In this document: positions 49,048-58,695 of the stretch, piece by piece
Numbering within the stretch: the first letter of the stretch is position 1
How the letters are laid out: each line of letters starts with the position of its first letter
Source: SSEF01 sp964398485
Lineage (GTDB): Bacteria > Patescibacteriota > Minisyncoccia > Moranbacterales > UBA1568
Direction of reading: 5' to 3'
Length of the DNA: 64,000 nt
Assembly: GCA_964398485.1 (NCBI GenBank)
Contig: CAYNMD010000001.1
Span: forward strand, 1 to 64,000
Position numbers and translations under genes: made by a program
The notes under the pieces: model-generated
Told to the model about the DNA's origin: nothing
Databases searched by the model: none
The model's input: only the letters and a program-made list of their open reading frames with translations

Positions 49048-49055
49048 AAAATAGT

Positions 49056-49973
49056 ATGCTCTCAAAATTTGTCTTAGCAACGATTGTTTACTACGACACG
49101 CTCGAGTATCCGATGACAGCATTTGAGATGTGGAAGCATTTGCTTATCCCTGATGGGGTTACCAATATTCCCAAGGCGTCCCTCCGAGCTATTGAACAAA
49201 CACTAGAGTCGCTCCAGTCCCGCGGTTCGGTGGAACAACATCATGGTTTTTGGGTATTGCCTCGCCGTGGGAAGCTCGTTTTGGATCGGATTCAGCGAGA
49301 AAAACGAGCAGTAGAAAAAATAAAACGAGCAGTAAAACTTATCCGGCGGTGTAGCTGGATTCCTTTTATCAGGATGATTGCCCTCACAGGGAGTCTCTCT
49401 ATGAAACAAGGTGATCGATTAAGCGATTGGGATCTTTTGGTGGTCATGAAGAGTGGGGCTATTTGGACTGGTCGTTTCTTGCTTACATTTTGGTTAACGA
49501 TACTGGGTCAACGGCGGCATGGACAGCACATTACTGATAGGGCTTGTCTGAATTGCTATCTAGCTGATTCAGCGCTGGAAGTTCCTCTAAAAGACGTTTT
49601 TTCTTCTCATGAGTATCGATTTATGTATCCTGTTACGGGCGAAGACACCTTTCGATCTTTTGAATTAGCTAATCGTTGGATGGCACGTTACCGTCCCCAT
49701 TTTCTGCCAACGACAGTTCCATCGCTTTTTCTCACTTCACCACAAAGATGGGTAGGGATATCTCAGTCTGTCCTGGAGCAGTTGTTTACCCATCGATGGC
49801 TCGAAAAATATCTTGGGCAGTATCAAAGGCAGCGCATCGAACAAAATCCAAAAACCCAGATTTCTGGTGGGTTTATCTTGGCTAACGATGAAGCACTTGT
49901 TTTTCTTCCCGAACCAAAAGGCCCAAAAGTGTTTGACCGTTTTAAAGAGAGTCTTTCTCAGAATTCTTTGTAG
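49056..49973 (+). CDS. Nucleotidyltransferase-fold protein (305 aa)
   Basis: A winged-helix-like start (TLEYPMTAFEMWKHLLIPD) precedes a polymerase-beta-type nucleotidyltransferase motif: ALTGSLSMKQGDRLSDWDLLVV gives GS and DxD. The rest contains two hydrophobic stretches (WTGRFLLTFWLTILGQ) and no partner domain. Proteins of this plan recur in CPR genomes and are uncharacterised. It begins 8 bp after the second uvrA. Confidence 0.8.
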   Translation: MLSKFVLATIVYYDTLEYPMTAFEMWKHLLIPDGVTNIPKASLRAIEQTLESLQSRGSVEQHHGFWVLPRRGKLVLDRIQREKRAVEKIKRAVKLIRRCSWIPFIRMIALTGSLSMKQGDRLSDWDLLVVMKSGAIWTGRFLLTFWLTILGQRRHGQHITDRACLNCYLADSALEVPLKDVFSSHEYRFMYPVTGEDTFRSFELANRWMARYRPHFLPTTVPSLFLTSPQRWVGISQSVLEQLFTHRWLEKYLGQYQRQRIEQNPKTQISGGFILANDEALVFLPEPKGPKVFDRFKESLSQNSL

Positions 49974-50073
49974 AATCAGCACGGATTATTTCTAGTAATG
50001 AAGACCTGTTTTTTAGCGACTGAAAAGTTGGTGTATACTGAGAGTAAACCAATATCAATATTCAAACGGCGTT

Positions 50074-51297
50074 ATGCCAAAGTTTTTGTATACAGCCAAA
50101 CATGTTACCACGGGTGAAACCAGAGGCGGTGAAGTGATAGCTAAGGATGAGAAAGAGCTTGCTCAAGGGTTACGATCTGAAGGGTATCTGGTGACATCAG
50201 TGGAGCAGACAGAAAAAGAAGCCGGCACTGTCCAGGTTCGTTTCATGGACCGGTTTCTTTCGGTGCCACTCAAAGAGAAAATGATTTTTGCAAGAAATCT
50301 GGCGGTTATGGTTTCGTCTGGTCTTACGGTCTCGAAATCTATTTATAATTTGAGCATCCAAACCCCGAATGCTCGTTTTAAGAAAATTCTTCAGAGTATT
50401 CACGAAGATGTTCAATCTGGGAAGCAGCTTTCTGAAGGGTTAGCTAAGTATCCTGGAGTGTTCAATGAACTGTTTGTAAACATGGTTTCTGTTGGTGAAA
50501 TTTCCGGAAATCTGGAAGAAGTACTCGATATCTTGGCGCTTCAGCTTGAAAAAGAGCATGATCTTCTCTCCAAGGTGCGAGGGGCAATGACATATCCGGC
50601 AGTTATAGTAGTGGCTATGATTGGTATTGGAATTCTGATGCTTACCTATATCCTCCCAAAGATTACTCAAGTATTCGTTGATATGGATGTGGAGCTTCCC
50701 AAGACAACGCTCTTTATTATTGCAATGAGTAATTTTGTACGAGATCACTGGCTGATTACTATCGGTATCGTAGTTGGATCTGTCCTCTCAATTCGTTTTT
50801 TTGGAAAGACTGATACGGGGCGTCATTTTTTTCACTGGCTTTTCTTGAAATTGCCAGTGGTGGGTAATATCATCATCAAGGTAAATTCAGCCCGTTTTGC
50901 CCGTATCTATAGTTCTCTTCTCAAGAGTGGTGTCTCAGTTGTGAATGCTTTGGCTATTGTGGCCAGGACGCTGGGGAATATTTATTACAAGGAGGCACTT
51001 ACCGCTGGGATTGACGAAGTACAAAAGGGGACTGAACTCTCAAAGATAATTGAGAAGTACCCAAAAATTTTTCCAGTGATGGTAGCGCAAATCATTCAAG
51101 TAGGTGAGGAGACAGGGAAAACAGAAGACGTGCTCCAACGATTGGCAGAATTTTATGAAGAAGAGGTTTCTCAGATTACCAAGAATATGTCATCTATCGT
51201 GGAACCGATACTAATGCTCTTGATCGGTGGATCAGTTGGTTTTTTTGCTGTAGCGATGCTTCAGCCAATGTATAGTGTTTTGGAAAATATCAAATAA
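50074..51297 (+). CDS. pilC: Type IV pilus inner-membrane platform protein PilC
   Basis: A 407-residue T2SS-F/PilC protein with two GspF domains, each with LSEGLAKYPGVFNELFVNMVSVGE-type and ELSKIIEKYPKIFPVMVAQI-type repeats, and three membrane helices (AVIVVAMIGIGILMLTYIL, LITIGIVVGSVLSI, MLLIGGSVGFFAVAML). It anchors the assembly and retraction motors, which are not in this window. A TATACT box is about 37 nt upstream; there is no SD. Confidence 0.94.
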   Translation: MPKFLYTAKHVTTGETRGGEVIAKDEKELAQGLRSEGYLVTSVEQTEKEAGTVQVRFMDRFLSVPLKEKMIFARNLAVMVSSGLTVSKSIYNLSIQTPNARFKKILQSIHEDVQSGKQLSEGLAKYPGVFNELFVNMVSVGEISGNLEEVLDILALQLEKEHDLLSKVRGAMTYPAVIVVAMIGIGILMLTYILPKITQVFVDMDVELPKTTLFIIAMSNFVRDHWLITIGIVVGSVLSIRFFGKTDTGRHFFHWLFLKLPVVGNIIIKVNSARFARIYSSLLKSGVSVVNALAIVARTLGNIYYKEALTAGIDEVQKGTELSKIIEKYPKIFPVMVAQIIQVGEETGKTEDVLQRLAEFYEEEVSQITKNMSSIVEPILMLLIGGSVGFFAVAMLQPMYSVLENIK

Positions 51298-51310
51298 TTC
51301 TTTTTGCTTT

Positions 51311-52711
51311 GTGAAGCAATCAGATATCTTTCTTAAGAAGAATAAAAGAGAAGCGTCTCGAGGTTTTACCCTCATCGAGGCCCTGATGTTTCTTTTTCTT
51401 TTTTCTGTTATCACCCTTTCTTTTTATCAGACATGGATTTTGGCAACCGGACATATTGTAAATGTCAAGAGTCGATTGGGGGCAATTGCTGTAGCAAATC
51501 AGCAGATGGAGATAATTCGGAGTATTATTTTTGACGACATTGGTACCACTACGGGTATTCCGGTAGGGACGTTAGCTGAAAATCAAACTCTTTCTGTGAA
51601 TAATGCTGTTTTTAACGTGCACACACTTGTACAATTTGTAGATAATCCGACAGATGGCACTCTTGGGGCGGGTACAGACATTGCTCCAAATGATTACAAA
51701 CAAGTCACGATTACGGTATCTTGGGGAGGTGGCACTGATGCGGAGAAGATATCTACCACATCAATTTTTTCTCTTGATGGTGTTGAATCGGTAGCAGCAG
51801 GTACAGGAATTCTCTCCGTTAATGTACTCGATGGTACTGGTGCCGGGGTGTCGGGGGCATCTGTTCATATTGTAAACAGTAGTGTCGCGCCCGCTGTTAA
51901 TATTACTGCTTCTACTGATACCAATGGTAATCTGACATTTCCTGGAGCTCCAGCTTCAGTTCAGGGATATCAGATTAGTGTAAGTAAGTCTGGTTATTAT
52001 CCTAATACTACCTATCCACCGTATCCAACCTCTACCTTTAACCCAGTAAATATTCATACCACGGTAGTAGCTGGTAGTCTCACTGCTACTACTTTAGTGA
52101 GCGATGCTGATTCGGATATTAGTTTTCGAACACAGGATCCTTTTGGTACTGATGTTGCTGATGTTGATTTCGAGATTACCGGTGGATTAGTTATTGGTAA
52201 CGAAATTTCCGATGCCTCACCAGTTTATGACTATACACAGTCACTCACCACTAATGGAAGTGGAGAAGAAAATATCACCAATAGAAGTGCTGGAGTGTAT
52301 ACAGTAGTGCTTGATGCTAGTGAAACTACTTATAGGTTTCTTCGACTTTCTCCGGAGGAAGTCGATTTTGGGACTATTAACCTATCGGCAGGTACCAATA
52401 AATCAGTGACAATGGTCTTGGCTGACAAATCTTTCAGCTCTGCTTTGATCACAGCTGTAAATTCAGCTGATAATCAACCTATTGCTGGGGCTAGTATCCG
52501 ACTTACCAATGTTGGAATTGGTTATGATACAACCGTTACCACGGATACATATGGACAGGCTTTCTTTCATACTGCGAACACCCCTTTAGTAGCAGGGACA
52601 TATGATGTAGAAATTACTGCAGCAAGTTATGTCACTAAGACAGGAACGATAGATATTGCTGGGGACAAACTTGAGGAAAAACAGTTTGCGCTTGTGTTTA
52701 TTCCAGGCTAG
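51311..52711 (+). CDS. Pseudopilin-like protein with Ig-like/carboxypeptidase-regulatory repeats
   Basis: A class III signal (RGFTLIEALMFLFLFSVIT) shows processing by prepilin peptidase. After the helix the chain carries about 400 residues of beta-rich repeats: GILSVNVLDGTGAGVSGASVHI and DNQPIAGASIRLTNVGIGYD are carboxypeptidase-regulatory-like, each ending in a TGxxTI-type strand. This is far longer than a normal pilin, so it may be a minor pilin or tip adhesin. GTG 51311 is a possible start; the frame is open up to ATG 51275 inside pilC, with no SD at either. Confidence 0.82.
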   Translation: MKQSDIFLKKNKREASRGFTLIEALMFLFLFSVITLSFYQTWILATGHIVNVKSRLGAIAVANQQMEIIRSIIFDDIGTTTGIPVGTLAENQTLSVNNAVFNVHTLVQFVDNPTDGTLGAGTDIAPNDYKQVTITVSWGGGTDAEKISTTSIFSLDGVESVAAGTGILSVNVLDGTGAGVSGASVHIVNSSVAPAVNITASTDTNGNLTFPGAPASVQGYQISVSKSGYYPNTTYPPYPTSTFNPVNIHTTVVAGSLTATTLVSDADSDISFRTQDPFGTDVADVDFEITGGLVIGNEISDASPVYDYTQSLTTNGSGEENITNRSAGVYTVVLDASETTYRFLRLSPEEVDFGTINLSAGTNKSVTMVLADKSFSSALITAVNSADNQPIAGASIRLTNVGIGYDTTVTTDTYGQAFFHTANTPLVAGTYDVEITAASYVTKTGTIDIAGDKLEEKQFALVFIPG

Positions 52712-52724
52712 TCAAAAAATACCT

Positions 52725-53336
52725 ATGAGAATTGTTCGAGGGATGTCTTTTATAGAAATGATTGTAGCTATTCTTATCATGCTACTCGGGATGAGCGGAT
52801 TTACGTATCTTTTTGTGGATAGTTGGAGATCGAATAAGTTTATCATTGAGATGGGTAATGCTTCACTTCTTGCATCACGATCCGTAAACAATTTGGTTGC
52901 AGATTTACGAAAAGTTCGTCAGGCAGATAATGGTGACTATCCCATTGAGTCCGGCGATGATTTTGACATCAAAGTATATATTGATATTGATAATGATGGT
53001 GTTACTGAGAGAGTACATTATTACCTGCAGAGCGGATCTCTCTATCGGGGAGTAAGAGAGCCAGTCGGCAATCTTCCGGTTAACTATCCCAATGGTGACG
53101 GTACCACTACTTTGCTGGCTAACTCCATCATCAATTCAAATACACAGCCTGTTTTTTCTTATTATAATGATGAATATCCTTCTGACACAACGAATAACCC
53201 ATTAGCGACCCCAGTAAATGTAGCTGAAGTAAAGATGGTGAAAGTACATCTTATGGTCAATATTGATCCACTCAATGTTCCTGAGCATATCAATGTTGAA
53301 TCATTTGCTGAGCTCAGGAATCTTAATGGTTACTAA
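52725..53336 (+). CDS. Prepilin-type minor pilin (PilW/PilV-like)
   Basis: A 203-residue protein with a prepilin-like start RGMSFIEMIVAILIMLLGMSG, where Glu is at +5 of the mature form. The outer part is beta-rich with DDFDIKVYIDIDNDGVTERVHYYL and SGSLYRGVREP. It is probably a minor pilin in the same fibre. ATG 52725 is chosen so that the hydrophobic helix is near the start. Confidence 0.83.
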   Translation: MRIVRGMSFIEMIVAILIMLLGMSGFTYLFVDSWRSNKFIIEMGNASLLASRSVNNLVADLRKVRQADNGDYPIESGDDFDIKVYIDIDNDGVTERVHYYLQSGSLYRGVREPVGNLPVNYPNGDGTTTLLANSIINSNTQPVFSYYNDEYPSDTTNNPLATPVNVAEVKMVKVHLMVNIDPLNVPEHINVESFAELRNLNGY

Positions 53337-53345
53337 TGTATTTGT

Positions 53346-54767
53346 ATGAGAGTGGTACGTGGATCAGCTTTAGCCTATGGCCTTGTGATCATGACAGTAG
53401 TCATGATACTTCTGACGTCTATTGTGACTTTTGTAAGTTCGTATCTTCAATATAGCTTGAAACAGCGTGATCGAGAACAGGCGTTACATATTGCCGAGGC
53501 CGGTATACACTTTTATCGCTGGTATCTTGCTCATCAACTCGACGGGCGGACAGCGAGTCAGATTCAGACTTTTTGGGATGCCGGGACGGCTTTGGGCCAA
53601 TCAACGCCCTACGTCAGTTCCTTTGGCGGGGGTGAGTACTCAATCACAGTCACTCCTCCAAGCTCTGGACAAACAATTGTATACATAACCTCAACTGGTC
53701 AGACAAATCGCTATCCAGACCAGTCTCGAACCATTCGGGTGAGGTTGCGAAGGCCTTCTTGGAGTGAGTATGCTGCACTTACTGATGAAGCAGTACGCTT
53801 TGGTACTGGGACAGAAGTTTTTGGGAAGCTTCATTCTAATAATGGGATTCGTTTTGATGGCCTTGCTCACAATGTGGTCTCAAGTGCAGTTGATGAGTAT
53901 AATGACCCCGATCATACTGGCGCCAATGAATTTGGTGTCCATACTCACGTTAATACTCCGCCATCATCAGGGATTAATAATGCTTTTCGTGCAGCCGAGG
54001 CTCCGCCGAGTACTGTTGCTACCAGGACAGATGTTTTTGAGGCAGGGCGCGTATTTCCTGTGGTCCCACTTGATTTCAGTGGCCTTCTCGGTGATTTGAG
54101 TTTGATGAAGAGTGAAGCTCAATCGGGAACGAATGGAAGCAGATATTTTGATAACACGAGACAGGGGAGGCATATTATTCTGAAATCAAATGATACTTTT
54201 GATATTCGAACAGTGCAGAGTTTTAATGCGTCTACCAATGAAATCATCAATTATAATGGTGGTTGGTCAAATTATCCGATTCCAAATGGGGGGGTTATTT
54301 TTGTAGAAAACAATGTGTGGCTTGAAGGAACGGTTAATGGTCGTAGAGTCACGGTAGTGGCAGCCAACCTTATTTCTGCCTCACAAAAAACTGTATATTT
54401 AGGAAAAGATCTTCGATATACCAACTATGATTGCACTGATATGATTGGAGTTATTGGACAGAATGATGTTGAAGTTTATCGACAGAGTAATGACATCTTG
54501 CGCCTAGATGCTGCTCTTTTAGCGCAATCTGGTAGGGTGGGCAGGGCAAATTATACCGGAGCATATGCTATTCGGGATACGATTACTGTCTATGGGTCGA
54601 TTGTGAGTAATCAGCGGTATGGATTTGCTTGGGCAGATACGATGGGGAACCATGTTTCAGGATATCAGACTCGTAATTTATATTACGATAACAATCTTTT
54701 GTATTGTCCGCCGCCATATTTTCCTACAGGGACACAGTATGAACTTGATCTCTGGGAAGAGCTCTAG
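53346..54767 (+). CDS. PilX-like minor pilin/exported pilus protein (473 aa)
   Basis: The start MRVVRGSALAYGLVIMTVVMILLTSIVTFVSSY is the PilX N-terminal type without a perfect prepilin site; QALHIAEAGIHFYRWYLAH follows as in PilX/PilV-group proteins. The large outer part contains YAALTDEAVRFGTGTEVFGKLHSNNGIRFDG and is beta-rich. It sits 9 bp after the previous pilin gene and is part of the same operon. Confidence 0.83.
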   Translation: MRVVRGSALAYGLVIMTVVMILLTSIVTFVSSYLQYSLKQRDREQALHIAEAGIHFYRWYLAHQLDGRTASQIQTFWDAGTALGQSTPYVSSFGGGEYSITVTPPSSGQTIVYITSTGQTNRYPDQSRTIRVRLRRPSWSEYAALTDEAVRFGTGTEVFGKLHSNNGIRFDGLAHNVVSSAVDEYNDPDHTGANEFGVHTHVNTPPSSGINNAFRAAEAPPSTVATRTDVFEAGRVFPVVPLDFSGLLGDLSLMKSEAQSGTNGSRYFDNTRQGRHIILKSNDTFDIRTVQSFNASTNEIINYNGGWSNYPIPNGGVIFVENNVWLEGTVNGRRVTVVAANLISASQKTVYLGKDLRYTNYDCTDMIGVIGQNDVEVYRQSNDILRLDAALLAQSGRVGRANYTGAYAIRDTITVYGSIVSNQRYGFAWADTMGNHVSGYQTRNLYYDNNLLYCPPPYFPTGTQYELDLWEEL

Positions 54768-54847
54768 TGTTGTTTGATAAATGTTTGTAGCCAGGTGTGT
54801 TATTATAGTAAAGAAGAAAAAATAGAAAGCAAAAACAAACGCTCGGT

Positions 54848-55942
54848 ATGAGCTTGCTTTATAAGAAAATTTTTAATCTTTTCCCGCAGTCTTTTGGACT
54901 GGATCTCTCGGACCTTTCTTTAAAGGCTCTTTGGCTTGAACGTGAGGGAAAAGAAGAAATTGTGACAAGCTTTGGATCAGTACCCCTTTCTTTGGGGAGT
55001 GTTGTTGACGGTGAGATTATCAAAGAGGAAGTGGTGGTACAGGCTATACATGACATCATGGCAAAGACGGAGCCGTCGCCGATCCGTACGAAAAAGGTTA
55101 TTTGTTCGCTTCCAGAAACAAAGGCTTTCTTACGTATCATTGGTTTACCTGAGATGGCTCCAGACGAGGTAAAAGAAGCCATTAAATGGGAGATCGAGGC
55201 AAATATCCCACTTACTCTTGATCAGGTTTATTACGATTATCAAATTCTTGAAAAGAAACTGATACCAGAAAAAGGGAAAATGAGTATTCTGGTGGTGGCG
55301 GTAGCTCGTAACATGGTGGATCAGTTTCAGGGGGTGCTTGAAAAAGCTGGTTTGGAAGTGGCTGGTTTTGAGACAGAATCAATTGCACAAGCTCGGAGTC
55401 TTCTTTCGGAGAAGGATGAGGATAAGACAAGGCTCATCATCGATATTGGCGATCGAAGAACAAGTTTTTTGGTAGCGATAGGTAATACTCCCTGTTTTAC
55501 ATCTAGTGTCCCGCTGTCTTCTCAAATGATTACAGATGCTATTTCCAAGGAAATGAAGATATCTTTTGATGAAGCAGAGGCAATGAAGATAAAATACGGT
55601 CTAGGATCCCTTGCTCTCAAAAGTCCTCTGTTTAAGGCTGCTCAACCGGTTTTGGAAAATATCGCTGTTGAAGTTGAGCGATCAATAAACTTCTATCTTT
55701 CGAATCTACGATATTCAAAGTCAATTGATAGTATTGTCCTCTGTGGTGGTGGGTCAAACATGAAAGGTCTATTGCCGTATCTTACAAAACGTCTCAACCA
55801 GTCAATTGAATTTGGTAATCCTTGGGTTAATGTCCACCTGGGACGGATGCTCCCGCCGATTGATAGAGGACACTCAGTTCAGTATTCAACAGTGATCGGC
55901 CTCGCTCTGCGTGGTCTTGATGAGTATGCGGATTTTGCTTAA
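54848..55942 (+). CDS. pilM: Type IV pilus assembly protein PilM
   Basis: A 364-residue actin-like ATPase. SFGLDLSDLSLKALWLERE is the phosphate-1 region, LIIDIGDRRTSFLVAI the phosphate-2 and IVLCGGGSNMKGLLPYLTKRL the adenosine motif. It recruits PilN from the cytoplasm. The last 17 nt overlap pilN. Confidence 0.94.
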   Translation: MSLLYKKIFNLFPQSFGLDLSDLSLKALWLEREGKEEIVTSFGSVPLSLGSVVDGEIIKEEVVVQAIHDIMAKTEPSPIRTKKVICSLPETKAFLRIIGLPEMAPDEVKEAIKWEIEANIPLTLDQVYYDYQILEKKLIPEKGKMSILVVAVARNMVDQFQGVLEKAGLEVAGFETESIAQARSLLSEKDEDKTRLIIDIGDRRTSFLVAIGNTPCFTSSVPLSSQMITDAISKEMKISFDEAEAMKIKYGLGSLALKSPLFKAAQPVLENIAVEVERSINFYLSNLRYSKSIDSIVLCGGGSNMKGLLPYLTKRLNQSIEFGNPWVNVHLGRMLPPIDRGHSVQYSTVIGLALRGLDEYADFA

Positions 55943-56486
55943 TCTTCTTCCTAAAGAAAAACAACAAGAGCTTTCGCGGAAATTTTATTCTCGGTTTTTT
56001 CTTTGGCAAACTTGTCTCATATTAGTCCTGGTTATTTTTTATGCGACTGTTCTTGGGGGTATTTATTTCTTACTCAATTATCAAGTGAAGGGAGCTCAAT
56101 TGGCTCTGGATAGTTTCAATCAATACAATCAGGAGTCAAGGAAACTCACTGAATACCAAGAGGCTTTTCGACAAGCCAATAACCTGAGTGCGGACATAAA
56201 CCGATATTTGGATCAACATCATCAATGGGGAAAATTATTCTCCCTGCTAGAGAAACTAACCCCAGTAGGGGTATCTCTGACTGGTTTGAGTACTAAGGAC
56301 TATACGGTTTCTGTCGCTGGGCGAGCTGATACTCGTGATCAGTTTTTGGCTTTTGAAGCAGCTCTTAAAGCGGCTGAGTGTACCAGTGATGTCAAAGTCC
56401 CGCTCTCTAATCTCTTTGCTCAGACCGAACTAGATTTTCAGATTGACTTTAATATCAAGAAGGAGTGTCTTTTGAATCGTAATTAG
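55926..56486 (+). CDS. pilN: Type IV pilus assembly protein PilN
   Basis: A 186-residue single-pass protein. The cytoplasmic start MRILLNLLPKEKQQ resembles the INLLP motif through which PilN binds PilM; a membrane helix (CLILVLVIFYATVLGGIYFLL) and a periplasm-facing helical and ferredoxin-like part follow (LFSLLEKLTPVGVSLTGLS). ATG 55926 is chosen because it starts at the conserved motif; it overlaps pilM. Confidence 0.9.
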   Translation: MRILLNLLPKEKQQELSRKFYSRFFLWQTCLILVLVIFYATVLGGIYFLLNYQVKGAQLALDSFNQYNQESRKLTEYQEAFRQANNLSADINRYLDQHHQWGKLFSLLEKLTPVGVSLTGLSTKDYTVSVAGRADTRDQFLAFEAALKAAECTSDVKVPLSNLFAQTELDFQIDFNIKKECLLNRN

Positions 56487-56491
56487 GATGT

Positions 56492-57268
56492 ATGGCGAAC
56501 AACACTCAATGGAACAAGGTAAAACCATGGCTCATTCAAGGAGGGCTTTTGCTTGGAATGGGTATGCTTTTTTGGTTTGGGATAAAGCCACTTCATACGA
56601 TGATTTCTGCGCGGATGGATACGATACAGCAGCTTGATGTGATGCGGGAATTTCGATCTAGTGAAATCAAAAAACTTCCTGATCTCGAGAAACAGAATGA
56701 ACTCATTCAATCATACAAGAAGGATCTCATGATTGTGCTTGCTAAAGATGATTTAGTTGGATTTATCCAGAAATTGGAGGAACTAGCAGTAAGTGAAGGA
56801 GTAAAAATAGAAATTGTCTCGAGAGATAACACTCTTTTGGAGAGTAAAATAACAAAGTCGGAAAATACCAAGGAAAAAAAAGTAAGTAGTGAGACGGGTT
56901 CTTCTAGTGAGGCAGCTCCACCGGTGTCAGCTGATAAACGTAAGGCCAAGAATTCGACGGAAATATTGGACAAGCTTCCGCTGAAGCATTATATTCGATT
57001 GACGTTGATTGTTGATGCTCCCTATGAGTCGTTGGTACGGTATCTAGCAAAAGTTGAAACGATGCCATATGCTCTAGAAATACTTGGCCTTGTTATTAAA
57101 GAATCTGAAAAGAAATCTGACGAATCAGGACCATCATTTAGTGGGGATTTTGTTCAGAGTGATATTTCTCAAGTGGACAATGGGGGAGGGGAAGCGTTGG
57201 CACCTATCCCACTATCGCCACTGATTCTTTCTGGGGAGTTTGATTTAGTGGTCTATACCAAGGAGTAG
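56492..57268 (+). CDS. pilO: Type IV pilus assembly protein PilO
   Basis: A 258-residue single-pass protein: membrane helix (GGLLLGMGMLFWFGIKPL), a coiled-coil region (LPDLEKQNELIQSYKKDLMI), an acidic Ser/Lys-rich loop and a ferredoxin-like fold (KHYIRLTLIVDAPYESLVRYLAKVE). It pairs with PilN. It follows pilN by 5 bp. Confidence 0.88.
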   Translation: MANNTQWNKVKPWLIQGGLLLGMGMLFWFGIKPLHTMISARMDTIQQLDVMREFRSSEIKKLPDLEKQNELIQSYKKDLMIVLAKDDLVGFIQKLEELAVSEGVKIEIVSRDNTLLESKITKSENTKEKKVSSETGSSSEAAPPVSADKRKAKNSTEILDKLPLKHYIRLTLIVDAPYESLVRYLAKVETMPYALEILGLVIKESEKKSDESGPSFSGDFVQSDISQVDNGGGEALAPIPLSPLILSGEFDLVVYTKE

Positions 57269-57280
57269 CTTCATTGCAGT

Positions 57281-57604
57281 ATGAAAATGAAAATAAAAAA
57301 AATAAATTGGGTGAATATAGTGAAGTACGGTTTCTCCGTGTGGCTGCGTCATTATAAGCTACTCTTTTTTATCTCATTTCTTGTGGTAGCAGGATTGGGT
57401 GGATACGAGTGGAGGAGAAGCCTTTTTACTTACAGTTGGACTCCGGAGCAGCGAAAGGCATATCTTGATGCCACTATTAAAGAAACGGTTTTTCAGGAAC
57501 AGCAGTTTCTTGGGTCTCTCAAGAAAATTGATGTTCTTCGCAGTGAACACGCAAAGAGGGTTAGTCCTAGTGAAGAACTCTTCATTTCAGGAAAAGAGGA
57601 CTAG
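57281..57604 (+). CDS. Small single-pass protein of the pilus operon (107 aa)
   Basis: One membrane helix (LLFFISFLVVAGLGGY, about 28-44) and a charged outer tail of about 60 residues. It is 12 bp downstream of pilO, where pilP lies in proteobacteria, but no pilP homology is seen. A pilus role is inferred only from position. Confidence 0.6.
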   Translation: MKMKIKKINWVNIVKYGFSVWLRHYKLLFFISFLVVAGLGGYEWRRSLFTYSWTPEQRKAYLDATIKETVFQEQQFLGSLKKIDVLRSEHAKRVSPSEELFISGKED

Positions 57605-57618
57605 TCAGGCAATAATTA

Positions 57619-57647
57619 TTGACAAAATACTACAAGTCTGGTATTTT
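57619..57647 (+). promoter_or_regulatory. Promoter of rlmN
   Basis: TTGACA (57619-57624), 17-bp spacer, TATTTT (57642-57647). The expected start at about 57654 is next to ATG 57655, so the message is leaderless. Confidence 0.7.
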
Positions 57648-57654
57648 GACATTT

Positions 57655-58695
57655 ATGCCTGCACTACTTTCAATGTATCTCAAGAATCTCGGAGATTCTC
57701 TCCCTCGTTATCGTCAGGAGCAGATTTGGCAAGCGCTGTTTTCTCCAAGGTATCATTCCTGGGAGGAAGTTTCATCGTTACCAAAAATGCTACGCGATGA
57801 ATTAATGCGAGAGGTGTCATGGATTAGTTTGAAAGAAAAATATGTTTTGTCGAGTAAGCAACAAGATACTTATAAGGCCCTCCTTGAGACGAATGATCAT
57901 AAAATGGTGGAGACAGTGCTTATGAAGAATGCTCGGGGGCATTTTAGTATTTGTGTATCGTCTCAGGTTGGATGTGCTATGGCTTGCACCTTTTGCGCTA
58001 CTGGAAAAATGGGTTTTACGAGGAATTTAACTGCCCATGAAATTGTAGATCAATACCGTTTCTGGATGTATTTTTTGAGGGAGCATCCCGCGTTAGATCA
58101 GCAGATCACCAATGTTGTTTACATGGGCATGGGTGAGCCCCTGGCTAATTACGATAACGTAAAAAGTTCTTTACAGACTCTTTTGAAATATACAGAGATG
58201 GGACCCACTCGCCTTACTGTTTCGACAGTTGGCCTAATTCCAATGCTCAGAAAAATTTTGTCTGATACTGATTGGCCGCCAGTAAAAATCGCAGTGTCGC
58301 TCCACAGTGCTGATGGTGAGACTCGGCGGAATATTATGCCATCTTCCTATCAAGGATTTCTGGAGGATCTGGCTCAGTGGACAAAAGAGTATTTTGCTCA
58401 ATTTGATTCTCGTCGACGGCACCTAACTTTTGAGTATGTGATGTTAGCTGGAATAAATGATACCTCATCTCATGCAGAGAAATTAATTAAGTTTGCTCGG
58501 CGGGTGGGTAAGGTAAAAGTAAATCTTATTCCTTACAACGATACGAAAAGCAAGTATGAAACGAGCGAAAGTGAAGCGCTTATATATTTTGAAGAAAAAT
58601 TGCGTCAGGCTGGCGTTGATGTTACTCGTCGTCGAACTATGGGAGCCGATATTGCTGCTGCCTGCGGTCAGTTGATAGTTGAAAATAAATCATGA
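57655..58695 (+). CDS. rlmN: 23S rRNA/tRNA adenine C2 methyltransferase RlmN
   Basis: A 346-residue radical-SAM enzyme. The cluster motif is CAMACTFCATG; the SAM-binding VVYMGMGEPLANYD, the VSTVGLIPML segment and the methyl-carrying Cys in AAACGQLIVEN are present. It methylates A2503 of 23S rRNA and A37 of tRNA. ATG 57655 follows the promoter directly; the upstream frame from 57619 is promoter. Its stop overlaps the next gene by 4 nt (ATGA). Confidence 0.95.
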   Translation: MPALLSMYLKNLGDSLPRYRQEQIWQALFSPRYHSWEEVSSLPKMLRDELMREVSWISLKEKYVLSSKQQDTYKALLETNDHKMVETVLMKNARGHFSICVSSQVGCAMACTFCATGKMGFTRNLTAHEIVDQYRFWMYFLREHPALDQQITNVVYMGMGEPLANYDNVKSSLQTLLKYTEMGPTRLTVSTVGLIPMLRKILSDTDWPPVKIAVSLHSADGETRRNIMPSSYQGFLEDLAQWTKEYFAQFDSRRRHLTFEYVMLAGINDTSSHAEKLIKFARRVGKVKVNLIPYNDTKSKYETSESEALIYFEEKLRQAGVDVTRRRTMGADIAAACGQLIVENKS

